In this document: piece by piece, positions 1-8,961 of the stretch
How positions within the stretch are numbered: the first letter of the stretch is position 1
Layout: the number at the start of each line of letters is the position of its first letter
Origin: JACZUI01 sp965216725
GTDB lineage: Bacteria; Actinomycetota; Acidimicrobiia; Spongiisociales; ZC4RG35
Length of the DNA: 64,000 nt
Assembly (NCBI GenBank): GCA_965216725.1
Contig: CBDCGI010000022.1
Coordinates: forward strand, 124,001-188,000
Direction of reading: 5' to 3'
Position numbers and translations under genes: made by a program
Notes under the pieces: model-generated
Seen by the model: only the letters and a program-made list of their open reading frames with translations
Told to the model about the DNA's origin: nothing
Databases searched by the model: none

Positions 1-577
1 AGATCGCCAATGACCAGGCGTCGACCCGCCACTCCGTGATGAGACGTCCAAACACCCACTCGTCGACGGGCCCAAGCACTCTGTCTATCGTCCCCATCAT
101 CGGGTCCAAGGGGGCGACCACTCGCTCTTGCACCGGGTCGATGGTGACTTCGATGATGCGGTTCACCTCATCATGGTCGCTCTTCCTCGATCCTCTACTT
201 TGCCCGTCGAGGATCTCCCAGTCGTCTAGGACGTCTTCGAGGGTGAACACGAGGTCGTAGTTGATGTGGGCGTTGATACCGAGAAGAAGTTTCTGAAGCG
301 GATGAACGTCGGAGTTGAGGCAGGCCGTCATTGCATGTGACCAGACGGGTGGGCATTCTTCGCCGGCGTCGTACTGGTCGACAGCCCTGAAGTAGCGGAG
401 GGCAAACTGGTCGATGAGCCGTGATATCCACTCGTCGTCTTGGAATCTGCCGGTACCCAACGCAGAGATCATGTTTTGGGTCATCACGCCGTACGCCTCG
501 GCGAAGATGTGACGCGAGTCGGAAGTCCGCTTCCATCGCTCGGCTAGAGCCCTCATGTGATTCAGCGAATCTTCCAT
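1..577 (-). CDS. DUF5995 family protein (3' end outside window)
   Basis: An open frame runs from an ATG at 577 down to the window edge without a stop, so about 190 residues are visible and the C-terminus is missing. An in-frame TAG lies just upstream of the ATG, which fixes this start or the second Met eight codons later. The block reading LLLGINAHINYDL is the hallmark of DUF5995, a family of unknown function common in Actinomycetota and Bacteroidota. No signal peptide or membrane segment is visible. It diverges from the cytosine deaminase gene. Function unknown; family call from motif recognition only. Confidence 0.65.
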   Translation of the reverse strand, partial: MEDSLNHMRALAERWKRTSDSRHIFAEAYGVMTQNMISALGTGRFQDDEWISRLIDQFALRYFRAVDQYDAGEECPPVWSHAMTACLNSDVHPLQKLLLGINAHINYDLVFTLEDVLDDWEILDGQSRGSRKSDHDEVNRIIEVTIDPVQERVVAPLDPMMGTIDRVLGPVDEWVFGRLITEWRVDAWSLAI

Positions 578-623
578 CAGCGCAAGCTAACCATCGAGAC
601 ATTTGTCTGGTGCCCCTGATGGC

Positions 624-629
624 TAGGTT
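624..629 (+). promoter_or_regulatory. -10-like TAGGTT, leaderless start at 637
   Basis: TAGGTT ends 7 bases before the GTG at 637. The surrounding 13 bases (GATGGCTAGGTTG) recur at 6645-6657 upstream of another gene. No Shine-Dalgarno sequence precedes the start, so a leaderless transcript is inferred. Confidence 0.45.
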
Positions 630-636
630 GACCGGA

Positions 637-1080
637 GTGGCGAGTGACCCATTCTTGGAAGCCGCGATCGAGCAGGCGAAGAAAGGCCTCAGGGATGGCG
701 GAATACCCATCGGTTCCGTCCTCGTCGTTGACGGCCAGGTCGTGGGGAGAGGCCACAACCAGCGGGTACAGAAAGGCAGCGCGGTTCTTCACGCCGAGAT
801 GGACTGTCTGGAGAAAGCGGGCCGGCTCAACGCCTCCGACTATCGCCGTTCCATCCTCTACTCCACCTTGTCACCCTGCGACATGTGCTCGGGCGCGGTC
901 TTGCTCTATGGCATCCCGAAGGTGGTGGTCGGGGAGAATCGCACGTTCCACGGCCCCGAAGACTACGTCAGGTCGAGGGGTGTTGAAGTCGAGATTGTCG
1001 ACGACCCGGAATGTGTCTCCTTGATGACCGAGTTCATCGTCGCCAACCCCGAACTGTGGGACGAGGACATCGGCGAGTGA
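637..1080 (+). CDS. Cytosine deaminase, yeast Fcy1-like (nucleoside deaminase family)
   Basis: Zinc-dependent deaminase of 147 residues, matching the usual small size of this family. Visible zinc motifs are HAE (His ligand and catalytic Glu) and PCDMC (two Cys ligands). The whole protein tracks fungal cytosine deaminase: RGHNxRxQKGSA, LSPCDMC, YGIP, VVGEN and the C-terminal motif ending WDEDIGE are all present, which separates it from tRNA adenosine deaminase TadA and guanine deaminase. Expected reaction is cytosine to uracil in pyrimidine salvage. The start is uncertain: an ATG at 619 is in frame, but the -10-like TAGGTT lies between it and the GTG at 637, so I prefer 637. It is followed by a strong hairpin and a convergent gene. 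Confidence 0.8.
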   Translation: MASDPFLEAAIEQAKKGLRDGGIPIGSVLVVDGQVVGRGHNQRVQKGSAVLHAEMDCLEKAGRLNASDYRRSILYSTLSPCDMCSGAVLLYGIPKVVVGENRTFHGPEDYVRSRGVEVEIVDDPECVSLMTEFIVANPELWDEDIGE

Positions 1081-1103
1081 TTCCTCGGATGGCTTGCAGA
1101 CGA

Positions 1104-1133
1104 AGGAGCGCCCGGCGTGAGCCGGGCGCTCCT
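1104..1133. terminator. Perfect 13-bp hairpin between convergent genes
   Basis: Arms 1104-1116 and 1121-1133 are perfectly complementary around a GTGA loop. There is no clear T-tract on either strand. It lies between the deaminase stop and the nucleotidase stop, so it probably serves both. Confidence 0.7.
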
Positions 1134-1153
1134 CGCTCCCAAAGCGGGAGTTA

Positions 1154-2854
1154 TCAGTTGATGCGGGTGATCCGGTCCTGCGGTCCGGGTGCGATCGGCG
1201 AGTTGGCGCCGAAGTAGGTCACCAATGCGTCCAGATCGACCTCACCGCCGAGCCGGTCCGTCCCGTCGACGAGAACCGAGAAGTTGTCTCCGCCGTCGGC
1301 AAGGAAGCTGTTGACAGTCACCCTGTAGCCGGCCCCGAGATCGATGGGGGCACCACCGATCATGATGGTGGCGGGATCCACCCTGCTCCCAACCGGAGCA
1401 GCTGCGTCCCACGTGTAGGTGAAGCCATCGGACACCTGGAGGATCCGGTTGCTGCCTGCACTCGGATTGTCGAACTGCTGCTCGAGGAGAGCGTCGATTT
1501 GGGCTCCGGTGAGTGTCATGGTCACCAGGCTGTTGCCGAACGGTTGGACACTGAAGGCTTCGCCGAAGGTCACTTCGCCGGCCCCCTCAGATCCGCTCGG
1601 AGCGAACAGCATGTCGTCCCGGATGCCGCCCGGGTTCATGAACGCCACGACGGCCTCGCCTGTTGCCGCGCTCATCGTCGCTGCCAACTGCGCGTCGGCA
1701 ATCACATCACCGAGTGCGGACTCGCCCGCGGCGTTGTTTGCCCTGAGGACGTCCGTTGTGATCGTCCCGATGACAGCATTGGCCAAGGGAGCGGCCAACA
1801 AGGTGTACTTGTCGATCAATGCCCGCAGGTCGGCGGCCGGCTCGACGCTGCGCAGATTGCCCACGTTCTCGATCGAGTCAACCGTTAGGTCCTTGGTCAC
1901 ACGGTTGAGAGTTACATCGATGTCGGTGAACAGACGTGCCCGGTTGTCGGCCATGGTCACCCAAAGGTCGTTGTCGGGGAAGTAGCAGGAGAACTCGTCG
2001 TTGGTATGGCCCGCTATGACCAAGTCAACCGCGGGATCCAGTTGGACACTGATCTCTGCCAGTGGACCTGTGAGGCCTGAACCGCAGTCGTTCTGCCCAC
2101 CGTCGGAGAATCCTCCCTCGTGGAGCAGGATCACGAACGATTCGACATTGTTCTGCTGCAGGTGGGCCACCACCGAATTGATGGTTTCCGCCTCGTCGAG
2201 GAAGGTAAGCCCTTCCACGCCGGACGGAGTGACGATCGTGGGTGTCCCCTCAAGCGTCAATCCGATGAATGCAACTTTGACACCCTGGTAATTGCGGATG
2301 GTGTACGCCGGGAAGAGCGTCTCCCCAGTGGCGTCGACAACGACATTGGCGGCGAGGAAGTCGAAGTCGGCTCCGGCAAAGCCGTCACCATCGAGGTCAC
2401 CATCAATGGGGTGACTCCCGCCGTGGGCCATACGCAGGAGCTCCTCTGGCCCCTCGTCGAACTCGTGGTTGCCGACCCCGTTGATGTCGAGGCCGATGAG
2501 GTTCATCGCCTCGATGGTCGGCTCGTCGTGGAACAGCGCCGAGACCAGCGGTGAGGCACCGATCAAGTCGCCGGCTGACACCATGATCGAGTTGGCGACG
2601 CCCGCCTCACGGTTGCGGATGTTGGTAGCCAGGTAATCAGCGCCGCCGGTTCCTCCGAACGACCCTGATGCGGTGTCGATGTTTCCGTGGAAATCGTTGA
2701 TCGCCAGGATCTGTAGCTGGACTTTCTCCGATTGCTCGGCTCCTTGTCCTGGATTCCCCTCTCGTCGGGCGGTCGCCGGCGCTGCAAACAGCGCGGCCAG
2801 CAACGCGACCGAGGAGAGGGTGATGATCAGACGCCACATGCGCCTTGAAGTCAT
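1154..2854 (-). CDS. Secreted 5'-nucleotidase / metallophosphatase
   Basis: Protein of 566 residues starting at the ATG at 2854, which has a good ribosome site (GGGAGGAATCC); the longer open frame upstream lacks one. Residues 1-29 form a Sec signal peptide. The N-terminal metallophosphatase domain shows the metal motifs NDFHGN (about 53-58) and GNHEFDEG (about 128-135) plus a later GHTN. The C-terminal half is a 5'-nucleotidase substrate-binding domain (NPGGIRDD, FGEAFSVQPFGN). Members of the UshA/NadN family release nucleosides or cyclic-nucleotide products outside the cell to scavenge phosphate and purines. No sortase motif or anchor is visible, so it is probably released or loosely bound. 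Confidence 0.88.
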   Translation of the reverse strand: MTSRRMWRLIITLSSVALLAALFAAPATARREGNPGQGAEQSEKVQLQILAINDFHGNIDTASGSFGGTGGADYLATNIRNREAGVANSIMVSAGDLIGASPLVSALFHDEPTIEAMNLIGLDINGVGNHEFDEGPEELLRMAHGGSHPIDGDLDGDGFAGADFDFLAANVVVDATGETLFPAYTIRNYQGVKVAFIGLTLEGTPTIVTPSGVEGLTFLDEAETINSVVAHLQQNNVESFVILLHEGGFSDGGQNDCGSGLTGPLAEISVQLDPAVDLVIAGHTNDEFSCYFPDNDLWVTMADNRARLFTDIDVTLNRVTKDLTVDSIENVGNLRSVEPAADLRALIDKYTLLAAPLANAVIGTITTDVLRANNAAGESALGDVIADAQLAATMSAATGEAVVAFMNPGGIRDDMLFAPSGSEGAGEVTFGEAFSVQPFGNSLVTMTLTGAQIDALLEQQFDNPSAGSNRILQVSDGFTYTWDAAAPVGSRVDPATIMIGGAPIDLGAGYRVTVNSFLADGGDNFSVLVDGTDRLGGEVDLDALVTYFGANSPIAPGPQDRITRIN

Positions 2855-3023
2855 GGATTCCTCCCTTGGTTGAGGGCCGAACCTACACGAATTGTTCGCG
2901 GAGTGTGGCGTGAGACCACTCAAAGCGATAGAGCACGGGCGGAATCCGCCTAAAACCAGCTGTTTTTTTTGCCTTGTGCGCCATCTCCGGAGACCGCAGT
3001 GGACCGAATACCATGCCCTTCCC

Positions 3024-3362
3024 ATGGATTCGACCGACGGGCTTCTGTTTCGTGATGACCCCGAGGATCGGCGTTTCGTCGCTGAATTAGGCGGTCGAGT
3101 CATTGCCTCATGTCAGTACCGGAGACATGGGTCCCGATGGTTTCTGATCCATACCGAAGTCGACGTCGACTACGAAGGACAAGGCATCGGGGCCGGCCTC
3201 GCCCAGTATGCGCTTGACGAGATCCGGCGCCAAGGTGGGACAGTGGTCCCGATCTGCCCGCTGGTGGATGGCTTCATCGCCAAGAACCCCGATTACGCAG
3301 ACCTGGTCGATCACGAAGTCTGGGAGCGGGTCAAGAAGAGCTTGAAATCCGGCTCCGGGTGA
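3024..3362 (+). CDS. GNAT-like N-acetyltransferase (YjdJ type)
   Basis: Small protein of 112 residues. The core reads IHTEVDVDYEGQGIGAGLAQ, the acetyl-CoA-binding loop (Q/RxxGxG/A) of the short GNAT-like subfamily, followed by VVPICPLVDGFIAKNP, which is characteristic of these proteins. The substrate is unknown. I chose the ATG at 3024 because the family begins shortly before the strand encoding RFVAELGGRV; upstream codons look non-coding. A TACCAT element lies 9 bases upstream. It diverges from the nucleotidase and ends before a hairpin. Confidence 0.75.
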   Translation: MDSTDGLLFRDDPEDRRFVAELGGRVIASCQYRRHGSRWFLIHTEVDVDYEGQGIGAGLAQYALDEIRRQGGTVVPICPLVDGFIAKNPDYADLVDHEVWERVKKSLKSGSG

Positions 3363-3400
3363 CGTGTTGCATCGAAACGATCAGAGATGCGAGACCCCCC

Positions 3401-3432
3401 GTCGCCGCCGGGTTCTCAGTCCCGACGGCGAC
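3401..3432. terminator. Hairpin between convergent genes
   Basis: Arms 3401-3412 and 3421-3432 pair with one mismatch around an 8-base loop. It sits between the acetyltransferase stop and the beta-propeller gene stop; no T-tract is evident. Confidence 0.55.
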
Positions 3433-3462
3433 TGCGGGCCCCCACTCTCAGGCTGACGTCGT

Positions 3463-5486
3463 CTAGAAGGCCAGCCAGGACTCTTCGGCCAGTGTGTCCA
3501 GGTCGCTCTTCATGATGCCGGTACCCGAGATCGTGTAGACGCTGTTGCCGATGACGATCGAGCGGCGGATGTGGCTGCGGTGGTCCCAGTCATCTGAACC
3601 GGGATGCGAAATCCGAGTGATCTCGTCGATGTCGTCGTCTTCGACATCGAAGCCGACGGCTCCAAAGAAGGCGCCCTCTTTGTCGTCGTCCCACCACCAT
3701 TGCTGGACCGGGATCATGCCGAGGCCGGTGTCCGGCCAATACAAGAAGGCATGGTGGTCGTATTCGACTTCCGAGTTCGAGCCCTCGGAGAGGGTGATGG
3801 TGTCGATCCGACGAGGGTTCGAGAGGTCACTCACGTCAAACAGCGAGATTTGGGTGCCTTGTATCCGGCCAGTCTCCGTCGCATCCTGGCCGACGCCGAG
3901 CAGAAGGTCCTCTCCGACCGGGTGCAGGTACGCCGAGTATCCGAGGATCTTCAGCTCACCGACAACTCGGGGATCGGAGGGATCGGAGAGATCCACCGTG
4001 TACAACGGGTCCGTCTGTCGGAAGGTCACCACGTATGCGGTGTCGCCCATGAACCTCACGGAGTAGATCTGTTCGGTCTCGCCCAGGCCGTCGACCGAGC
4101 CGATCTCCCTCAGCTCACCACGGTCCTGTGAGAGCACGGTGACCAGAGATTCAGAATCTGACACGGGGCCCCACCATGCCGGGCTGGTGGTGGACGCCAC
4201 ACGAAGCAGGCCTTGATGCTCGTCCATGGCGAATTGGTTGAGCAGGTAGCCCTTTATCCGACCGGGTGGCCTCATAGGTCGTGCGGTTGGGGTCGGAGAT
4301 GTCGAACTTGTGGATGTCGGTGGTGACCCGGTTCGCCTCGTCGCTGGAGACTCCCTCCTCGGCCCACTGGGACGTCCTCCAATTCTGGGTGGCGACATAG
4401 AGGTTGTCTTGAGACGAATAGACGGTCTCGCCGCTGGCGAGCAGCCCGGTTGCGTCTTTGAAGATGAGCCCGGCGGACATGTCGATCGTGGCCACCGTCA
4501 GCATGTTGACGCCGGAGAAGTCCTCGGGGTGGCTGGCACGATTGCAATCGAACAGCGTTCCCTCAGCGGTGACTTCTCCTTCACCGTTTGTCACGATGAA
4601 GTAGGGGATCCAGTTCTCCGGGCCGGAGTCACGGACTATGTCCTTGTTGGCCTCTATGGCCTCCCGTTCAGCATTGAGACCAGTGCCTTTGGGGAGGGCC
4701 CACTCGAACCCCACGGGACCCGAGGAGAGGACGATTCGCACTGTGTCTCCGACCATTCGGGCTGACACGTAACTTCCGTCAATGGTCATGGTCCTGACGA
4801 TCTCCGGATCTTCGCTGATGTCAACTTGAACCAAGCGAACGGTCGGGGACTCATAGCTGGGGTAGTAGTCGATCGCAGCGTCACCTTCGATCACGGGGTG
4901 GTAGGTGGACCAGGCAGATCCGAAGAGAAAGCACTTGGTCCCCTGAAAGGAAGAGATTCTGGACAGCCAGATTCTCCAGCTGCAGCGTGCCGACGATCCT
5001 CGGCTCATCCCCTGTCACATCGGCGACGATGAGCCGGCCCTCGGCGAGGATGACGATTCGCTCCCCGTCGGTCTTCACCATGTCGGGTTCGTCGACTCCG
5101 AGTACCTGGACGTTGGTCCCCGAGAAGTCTCGGGAGCTGGGGGCGGACAGGGCTGCGGCTTCTTGTCCCCCGTCGTCCGCAGCGAACGACTCGAAGACGA
5201 CATCGCCACCAGACCATCGGTAGTCGAACCCGCTGCCCAGCCCGTAGGGGCCTACCAAATCGACGGCATGCGAGATGACGTAGTCGAGGAACGTCTCGCA
5301 CTCGTTGAAGGGGACCAGCGAGAATGAGGCCAGGACTCCTCGAGGGCGGGCGGGCTGGTCGGTGGTTATGAACGGCCCTCCATTGCGACCGGTGGTGGTC
5401 GACGGTGCGGTCCCCGCGTTGCACGCGACGGCGGTCATCGCTAATGCCGCGATGAGAGCTCCGAAGCGGACGGTCCGATTTCTCAT
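3463..5486 (-). pseudogene. Beta-propeller lipoprotein gene, two frameshifts
   Basis: Three overlapping minus-strand frames together encode one protein of about 673 residues. The N-terminus is a lipoprotein signal (lipobox TAVAC at about residues 18-22). The rest is the secreted Beta_propel family (PF09826-like), with the marker GYLLNQFAMDEHQGLLRVA and repeated 'DxSDPxxPxxxG' blades. Reading jumps frame at AAA 4928-4930 and again at GGG 4264-4266 (plus-strand view). Removing one base from each run restores a continuous frame, and the total length then divides by three. Either the gene is decaying or the sequence has two homopolymer errors. Family function is unknown; it acts on the outer face of the membrane. 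Confidence 0.75.
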
Positions 5487-5584
5487 ACTCGACTCCTCCT
5501 GCAGAGTTCTGGGGTTGAGATGGCGCGAGTGGGCGAAACGGTTCCCGGCCGCACTTTCGGTCGGTGAGTCGGGGTCCGAATCGC

Positions 5585-5590
5585 TAGGTT
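5585..5590 (+). promoter_or_regulatory. -10-like TAGGTT upstream of DUF1761 gene
   Basis: CTAGGTT matches the elements at 624 and 6650, but here it lies 27 bases before the start and a ribosome site intervenes, so the transcript would have a leader. Confidence 0.35.
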
Positions 5591-5617
5591 CCAGAGGTCT
5601 GAAGAAGGAGGCTCTTC

Positions 5618-6031
5618 GTGATTTTTGACCTGTTGGACGATCTCAACTGGCTGGCGGTGGTTGTGGCCGGCTTGGCATATTTCGTGTTGGGCTGGGCCTG
5701 GTACTCCAACGCCTTGTTCGGCAAGCAATACCGGGAGGCAATCGGCCGAGCCGATGCCGGAGACGTCGTGGACGTGCCGGCGATCGTGACCAATCTCGTT
5801 GGCTGGCTGGTTGCGGCTCTCGGGTTGGGCTTGGTCTCGGAGGCGGTGGGCGCGGACTCGGCCCTCGACGGAATCGTCTTGGGATTGGTGGTCGCCGTCG
5901 GGTTCATCGGGACCAACCGGATCGTCACCTCCATGTACGAGGGTCGGAATCCGGCGTTGATGCGGATCAATGCTCCCTACACGTTGCTCGGCTACGCCTT
6001 GATGGGGCTGATTCTGGCCATCTGGGACTGA
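5618..6031 (+). CDS. DUF1761 family membrane protein
   Basis: Protein of 137 residues starting at GTG 5618 behind AAGGAG at 5605-5610. It has about four hydrophobic segments. The N-terminal stretch NWLAVVVAGLAYFVLGWAWY and the following LFGKQYRE are typical of DUF1761. Function is unknown for the family. It ends one base before the convergent acetyltransferase stop, with no room for a separate terminator. Confidence 0.8.
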   Translation: MIFDLLDDLNWLAVVVAGLAYFVLGWAWYSNALFGKQYREAIGRADAGDVVDVPAIVTNLVGWLVAALGLGLVSEAVGADSALDGIVLGLVVAVGFIGTNRIVTSMYEGRNPALMRINAPYTLLGYALMGLILAIWD

Positions 6032-6032
6032 C

Positions 6033-6593
6033 TCAGCCCGGCGGCTGCCATTCCGAGCGGAGGACGGCGTAGATCAGCGTCGAAGACCACTCACCTTTGA
6101 ACCACTCGTCCTCGATGTGGTGGGCCTCCAGTCGCATGCCTGCCCGTCCCGCTACCGCGGCCGAGGCCTTGTTCTCGGCGCCCATGTGAGCCACGATCCG
6201 GTGGAGGTCATAGGTTTCGAACGCCGCGGTGATCAAGGATGAGACAGCTTCGGTCATGTAGCCCTGTCCTTGGTGTTCTGACAACAGCATGTAGCCGATC
6301 TCGGCGCACTTGTTTTCGAGGTCGCGCATGAACAGCAGGAGGTCGCCGACGTAGAGGCCCGTGCCGGCTTCGGTGATGGCCAGCCCCAGCTTTCCACCCT
6401 CCGCCTCGAGCTGATTCTCCTCAAGCCTCCACTGCAGTTGTTCGGTGACCTCATCCCGGGTACGGGGCTGAAAAGGAACGTGTTCTACCAGTTTCGGGTC
6501 GCTCTGAAGCGCAAAGAGACCTTCGAAGTCGCTTTTCTGATATCGGCGCAGGATCAACCGACGGGTGCGAATCGGGAGGTTGAGCTTCGTCAT
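6033..6593 (-). CDS. GNAT N-acetyltransferase, RimJ/RimL type
   Basis: 186-residue protein with the RimJ/RimL layout: N-terminal TRRLILRRYQKSDFEGLF, central AEIGYMLLSEHQGQGYMTEA containing the acetyl-CoA loop (QGQGYMTEA), and C-terminal ENKASAAVAGRAGMRLEA. Family members acetylate N-termini of ribosomal proteins or small molecules; the substrate here cannot be told. I start at ATG 6593 because the conserved N-terminus begins six residues later and the longer frame runs into the divergent gene. Confidence 0.85.
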   Translation of the reverse strand: MTKLNLPIRTRRLILRRYQKSDFEGLFALQSDPKLVEHVPFQPRTRDEVTEQLQWRLEENQLEAEGGKLGLAITEAGTGLYVGDLLLFMRDLENKCAEIGYMLLSEHQGQGYMTEAVSSLITAAFETYDLHRIVAHMGAENKASAAVAGRAGMRLEAHHIEDEWFKGEWSSTLIYAVLRSEWQPPG

Positions 6594-6649
6594 CCTTGCA
6601 GTCTGCCTGATGGTGTCACGGTGCGCCGCATCGCGCCCCGACCGATGGC

Positions 6650-6655
6650 TAGGTT
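6650..6655 (+). promoter_or_regulatory. -10-like TAGGTT, leaderless start at 6664
   Basis: TAGGTT ends 8 bases before ATG 6664, inside the same 13-base context found before the cytosine deaminase. No ribosome site is present. Confidence 0.45.
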
Positions 6656-6663
6656 GTCCGGGC

Positions 6664-7107
6664 ATGGACGACGCACTGTTGATAATCCACATCTTTGGCG
6701 CAGCCGGCTGGATCGGGGGTGGCTTGTACGTGTACTTCATTTATCCCAGGCTGGCAGCGAAGGGTGGTGAGGGTGCGCCGGCTGTGGCCGAGATAAATGC
6801 GACGGGGGACAAGTTCTTCGGTGTCGTGGCAGGATTGGTCCTGCTGAGCGGCATAGGCCTCGTCTTGACGAGTGACGCCTATGGCTGGTCAGACGCCTTC
6901 GTCTGGGTCGGTATCGGCGTGTTCGTCGCCTCTGGCGTGTGGCAAGGCCTCGTGGCGTCCAAGGTGGACGAGCGTCTGGTGGCGGCCGTGTCAGGGGATA
7001 GCGGCGATCTCAAGAGTGAAATCAGCGCTTGGCGCCGAGTCGGCTTCTTCGACGTCGCCATCGTTTTGATCGCGTTGTGGGCCATGGTGACGAAGGTGGG
7101 CGCCTGA
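6664..7107 (+). CDS. DUF2269/CopD-like integral membrane protein
   Basis: 147 residues with four predicted membrane segments. The first reads LLIIHIFGAAGWIGGGLYVY, with the His in helix 1 that is usual in DUF2269 and CopD-like four-helix proteins. Function is unknown; heme or metal binding has been proposed for related folds. The ATG at 6664 is supported by the upstream TAGGTT element; the longer open frame overlaps the divergent acetyltransferase. Confidence 0.65.
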   Translation: MDDALLIIHIFGAAGWIGGGLYVYFIYPRLAAKGGEGAPAVAEINATGDKFFGVVAGLVLLSGIGLVLTSDAYGWSDAFVWVGIGVFVASGVWQGLVASKVDERLVAAVSGDSGDLKSEISAWRRVGFFDVAIVLIALWAMVTKVGA

Positions 7108-7129
7108 TTGGCATCGGGTGCGGTTGCAC

Positions 7130-7135
7130 TACTCT
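7130..7135 (+). promoter_or_regulatory. -10-like TACTCT, leaderless start at 7142
   Basis: TACTCT ends 6 bases before ATG 7142. It fits the TANNNT spacing rule seen at other starts here. Confidence 0.4.
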
Positions 7136-7141
7136 TCTTAC

Positions 7142-7849
7142 ATGGATGCCACCACCTTCGCCTGGAAAGGCCGATTTGGTCCTTTTGACCTGAAGGTGGG
7201 TCCTGCCACCTTCCGCCCCTCGACGATTTCCCACCTTCTCGCTTCCACACTCGATGTCCGGGAGGGCGATGTCGTGGTCGACGCTGGCTGCGGCTCAGGA
7301 GTGCTGTCCATAGTGGCTGCCAAGCTGGGAGCCGGCAGAGTCTTCGGAGTAGATGCTGCAGAGGGCACCGTCGAGGTGGCCACCGCGAATGCCGAGGCCC
7401 AGGGTGTGGGATCGGTCACCCAATTCTTTCAGGGCGACATGTTCGAGCCTTTGCCCGATGACCTGGAGGTGGATGTCGTGATCGGAGATGTCTCCGGGAT
7501 CCCAGACGAGATCGCACGCGAATCGGGCTGGTTCCCGTCGGGACTATCGGGAGGACCGAGCGGCGCCGAGCTTCCGCTGCGCATGCTCGATGAGGCCAGG
7601 GAGTTGCTGAGGAAAGGAGGGCGTCTCTTCCTGCCAACGGGAACACTCCAGGACGAGAGCTCCATCCTCGCCCGGGCCCGATCTCTGTTCACGTCGATAA
7701 GAGAGCTGACTTCGCGGGCGATACCACTGCCCTCATCTCTTGCCGAGAGCTCCGCTTTGCAGCGTCTCCGGAGTTCGAAGACGATCGACCTCACCGAGCG
7801 GGGAAGCCGACTCCTGTGGACCGCCCGCATTTGGGAGGTCGAGGCCTAA
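7142..7849 (+). CDS. SAM-dependent methyltransferase, class I
   Basis: 235 residues. The S-adenosylmethionine site is clear: VVVDAGCGSGVLSIVAAKLGA (motif I), then GVDA (acidic strand 2) and QGDMF. The motif IV position reads GDVSGIP rather than NPPF/Y, so base or glutamine N-methylation is unlikely. The general layout recalls PrmA/TrmN-like enzymes but the substrate is unknown. A GTG at 7118 would add eight residues; I prefer ATG 7142 because of the -10-like element directly before it. The downstream glycosyltransferase starts 11 bases later and is probably co-transcribed. Confidence 0.75.
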   Translation: MDATTFAWKGRFGPFDLKVGPATFRPSTISHLLASTLDVREGDVVVDAGCGSGVLSIVAAKLGAGRVFGVDAAEGTVEVATANAEAQGVGSVTQFFQGDMFEPLPDDLEVDVVIGDVSGIPDEIARESGWFPSGLSGGPSGAELPLRMLDEARELLRKGGRLFLPTGTLQDESSILARARSLFTSIRELTSRAIPLPSSLAESSALQRLRSSKTIDLTERGSRLLWTARIWEVEA

Positions 7850-7860
7850 AACCTTCGCGG

Positions 7861-8934
7861 ATGGCCCGTGTCCTCCTCGTTGAGCCCTACTACACCGGTT
7901 CGCATCGGGCCTGGGCCGATGGATACGCCGGGGCGTCGACGCACACGGTGCAATTACTGACGCTTCCCGGGCGGTTCTGGAAGTGGAGGATGTTCGGGGG
8001 CACCTTGACTCTGGCGCGACGTGCCCGCGACATCGAAACCCCCGATGTGGTGCTGGCCACCGACATGGTGGACCTGGCGGGTTTCCTGGGCCACGCGGGC
8101 TATCCCGCGCATGTTCCGAAAACGATCCTCTACATGCACGAGAACCAACTGACCTATCCGCCATCGCCCACGGCCGGAGAGGACCTGGCCTATGCCTATC
8201 TCAATTGGTCTTCGATGGTGCGTGCCGATCAGGTGTGGTTCAACTCGGCTTTTCACTTGGAGTCCGTGGAGCGAGCTTTGCCGGCTTTTCTCAAGCACTT
8301 CCCAGACCACAGGCATGTCTCCTTGGTGGATGAGGTGATGGAGAAGTCGACGGTTCTCCCCGTCGGTGTGGATCTGAGCCGGGTATCCGCTGGGTCGCAG
8401 GGCGCTCCTCCTTTGGTGCTGTGGAATCAACGCTGGGAATACGACAAGAACCCCGGACCCATGATAGATGCTTTGTGCCGGCTCGCCGAGAACGGTCACG
8501 ACTTTCGGGTTGCGCTATGCGGCGAGAACTTCAGAAACGTCCCGGTGGAGTTCGAGGAGGCGAAAGAACGTCTGTCAGGGAGGATTGTGCAATACGGTTT
8601 TGCCGAGCGCTCCAAGTATGAGCAGCTGTTGGCCGAAGCGGATGTGGTGGTCTCCACCGCCGAGCATGAGTTCTTCGGCGTGGGTGCGGTTGAGGCCATG
8701 GCGGCCGGCGCCGCGCCGGTCTTTCCCAATCGGCTCTCATATCCCGAGCTGGTTCCGGGCGAATTGCATGCTGAGACCCTCTATGACGACGAGAGGGGCC
8801 TCGACGGGTTGCTCGCAGCAGCTCTAACCGACGTGGATAGGCGGCAACAGTTGGGCAATGCCGTGTCCCAAGCGATGCAGCGGTTCTCGTGGGAGAGGAT
8901 GGCGCCGCGTTACGACCGTGCTCTCGCCCGGTGA
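7861..8934 (+). CDS. DUF3524 glycosyltransferase, QTMAN-like
   Basis: 357 residues, GT-B fold. The N-terminus LLVEPYYTGSHRAW, the block ILYMHENQLTYP (about 90-101), VWFNSAFHLES and LWNQRWEYDKNPGPM match the family of GTDC1, the animal tRNA-queuosine mannosyltransferase. The C-terminal half has the usual nucleotide-sugar site (STAEHEFFGVGAVEAMAAGAAPV), with the acidic pair typical of GT4 enzymes. Bacterial members are often annotated as DUF3524. By homology it could mannosylate queuosine in tRNA(Asp), but no queuosine genes are in the window, so the substrate is inferred. Likely co-transcribed with the methyltransferase. Confidence 0.75.
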   Translation: MARVLLVEPYYTGSHRAWADGYAGASTHTVQLLTLPGRFWKWRMFGGTLTLARRARDIETPDVVLATDMVDLAGFLGHAGYPAHVPKTILYMHENQLTYPPSPTAGEDLAYAYLNWSSMVRADQVWFNSAFHLESVERALPAFLKHFPDHRHVSLVDEVMEKSTVLPVGVDLSRVSAGSQGAPPLVLWNQRWEYDKNPGPMIDALCRLAENGHDFRVALCGENFRNVPVEFEEAKERLSGRIVQYGFAERSKYEQLLAEADVVVSTAEHEFFGVGAVEAMAAGAAPVFPNRLSYPELVPGELHAETLYDDERGLDGLLAAALTDVDRRQQLGNAVSQAMQRFSWERMAPRYDRALAR

Positions 8935-8961
8935 GGGGGTCGGGCGGAGAAAGGTGTCAGT

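Noticed and set aside
1419..2554. Several plus-strand frames opposite the 5'-nucleotidase
   Set aside because: They mirror the nucleotidase codons and carry no motif; the nucleotidase has a signal peptide, ribosome site and metal motifs.
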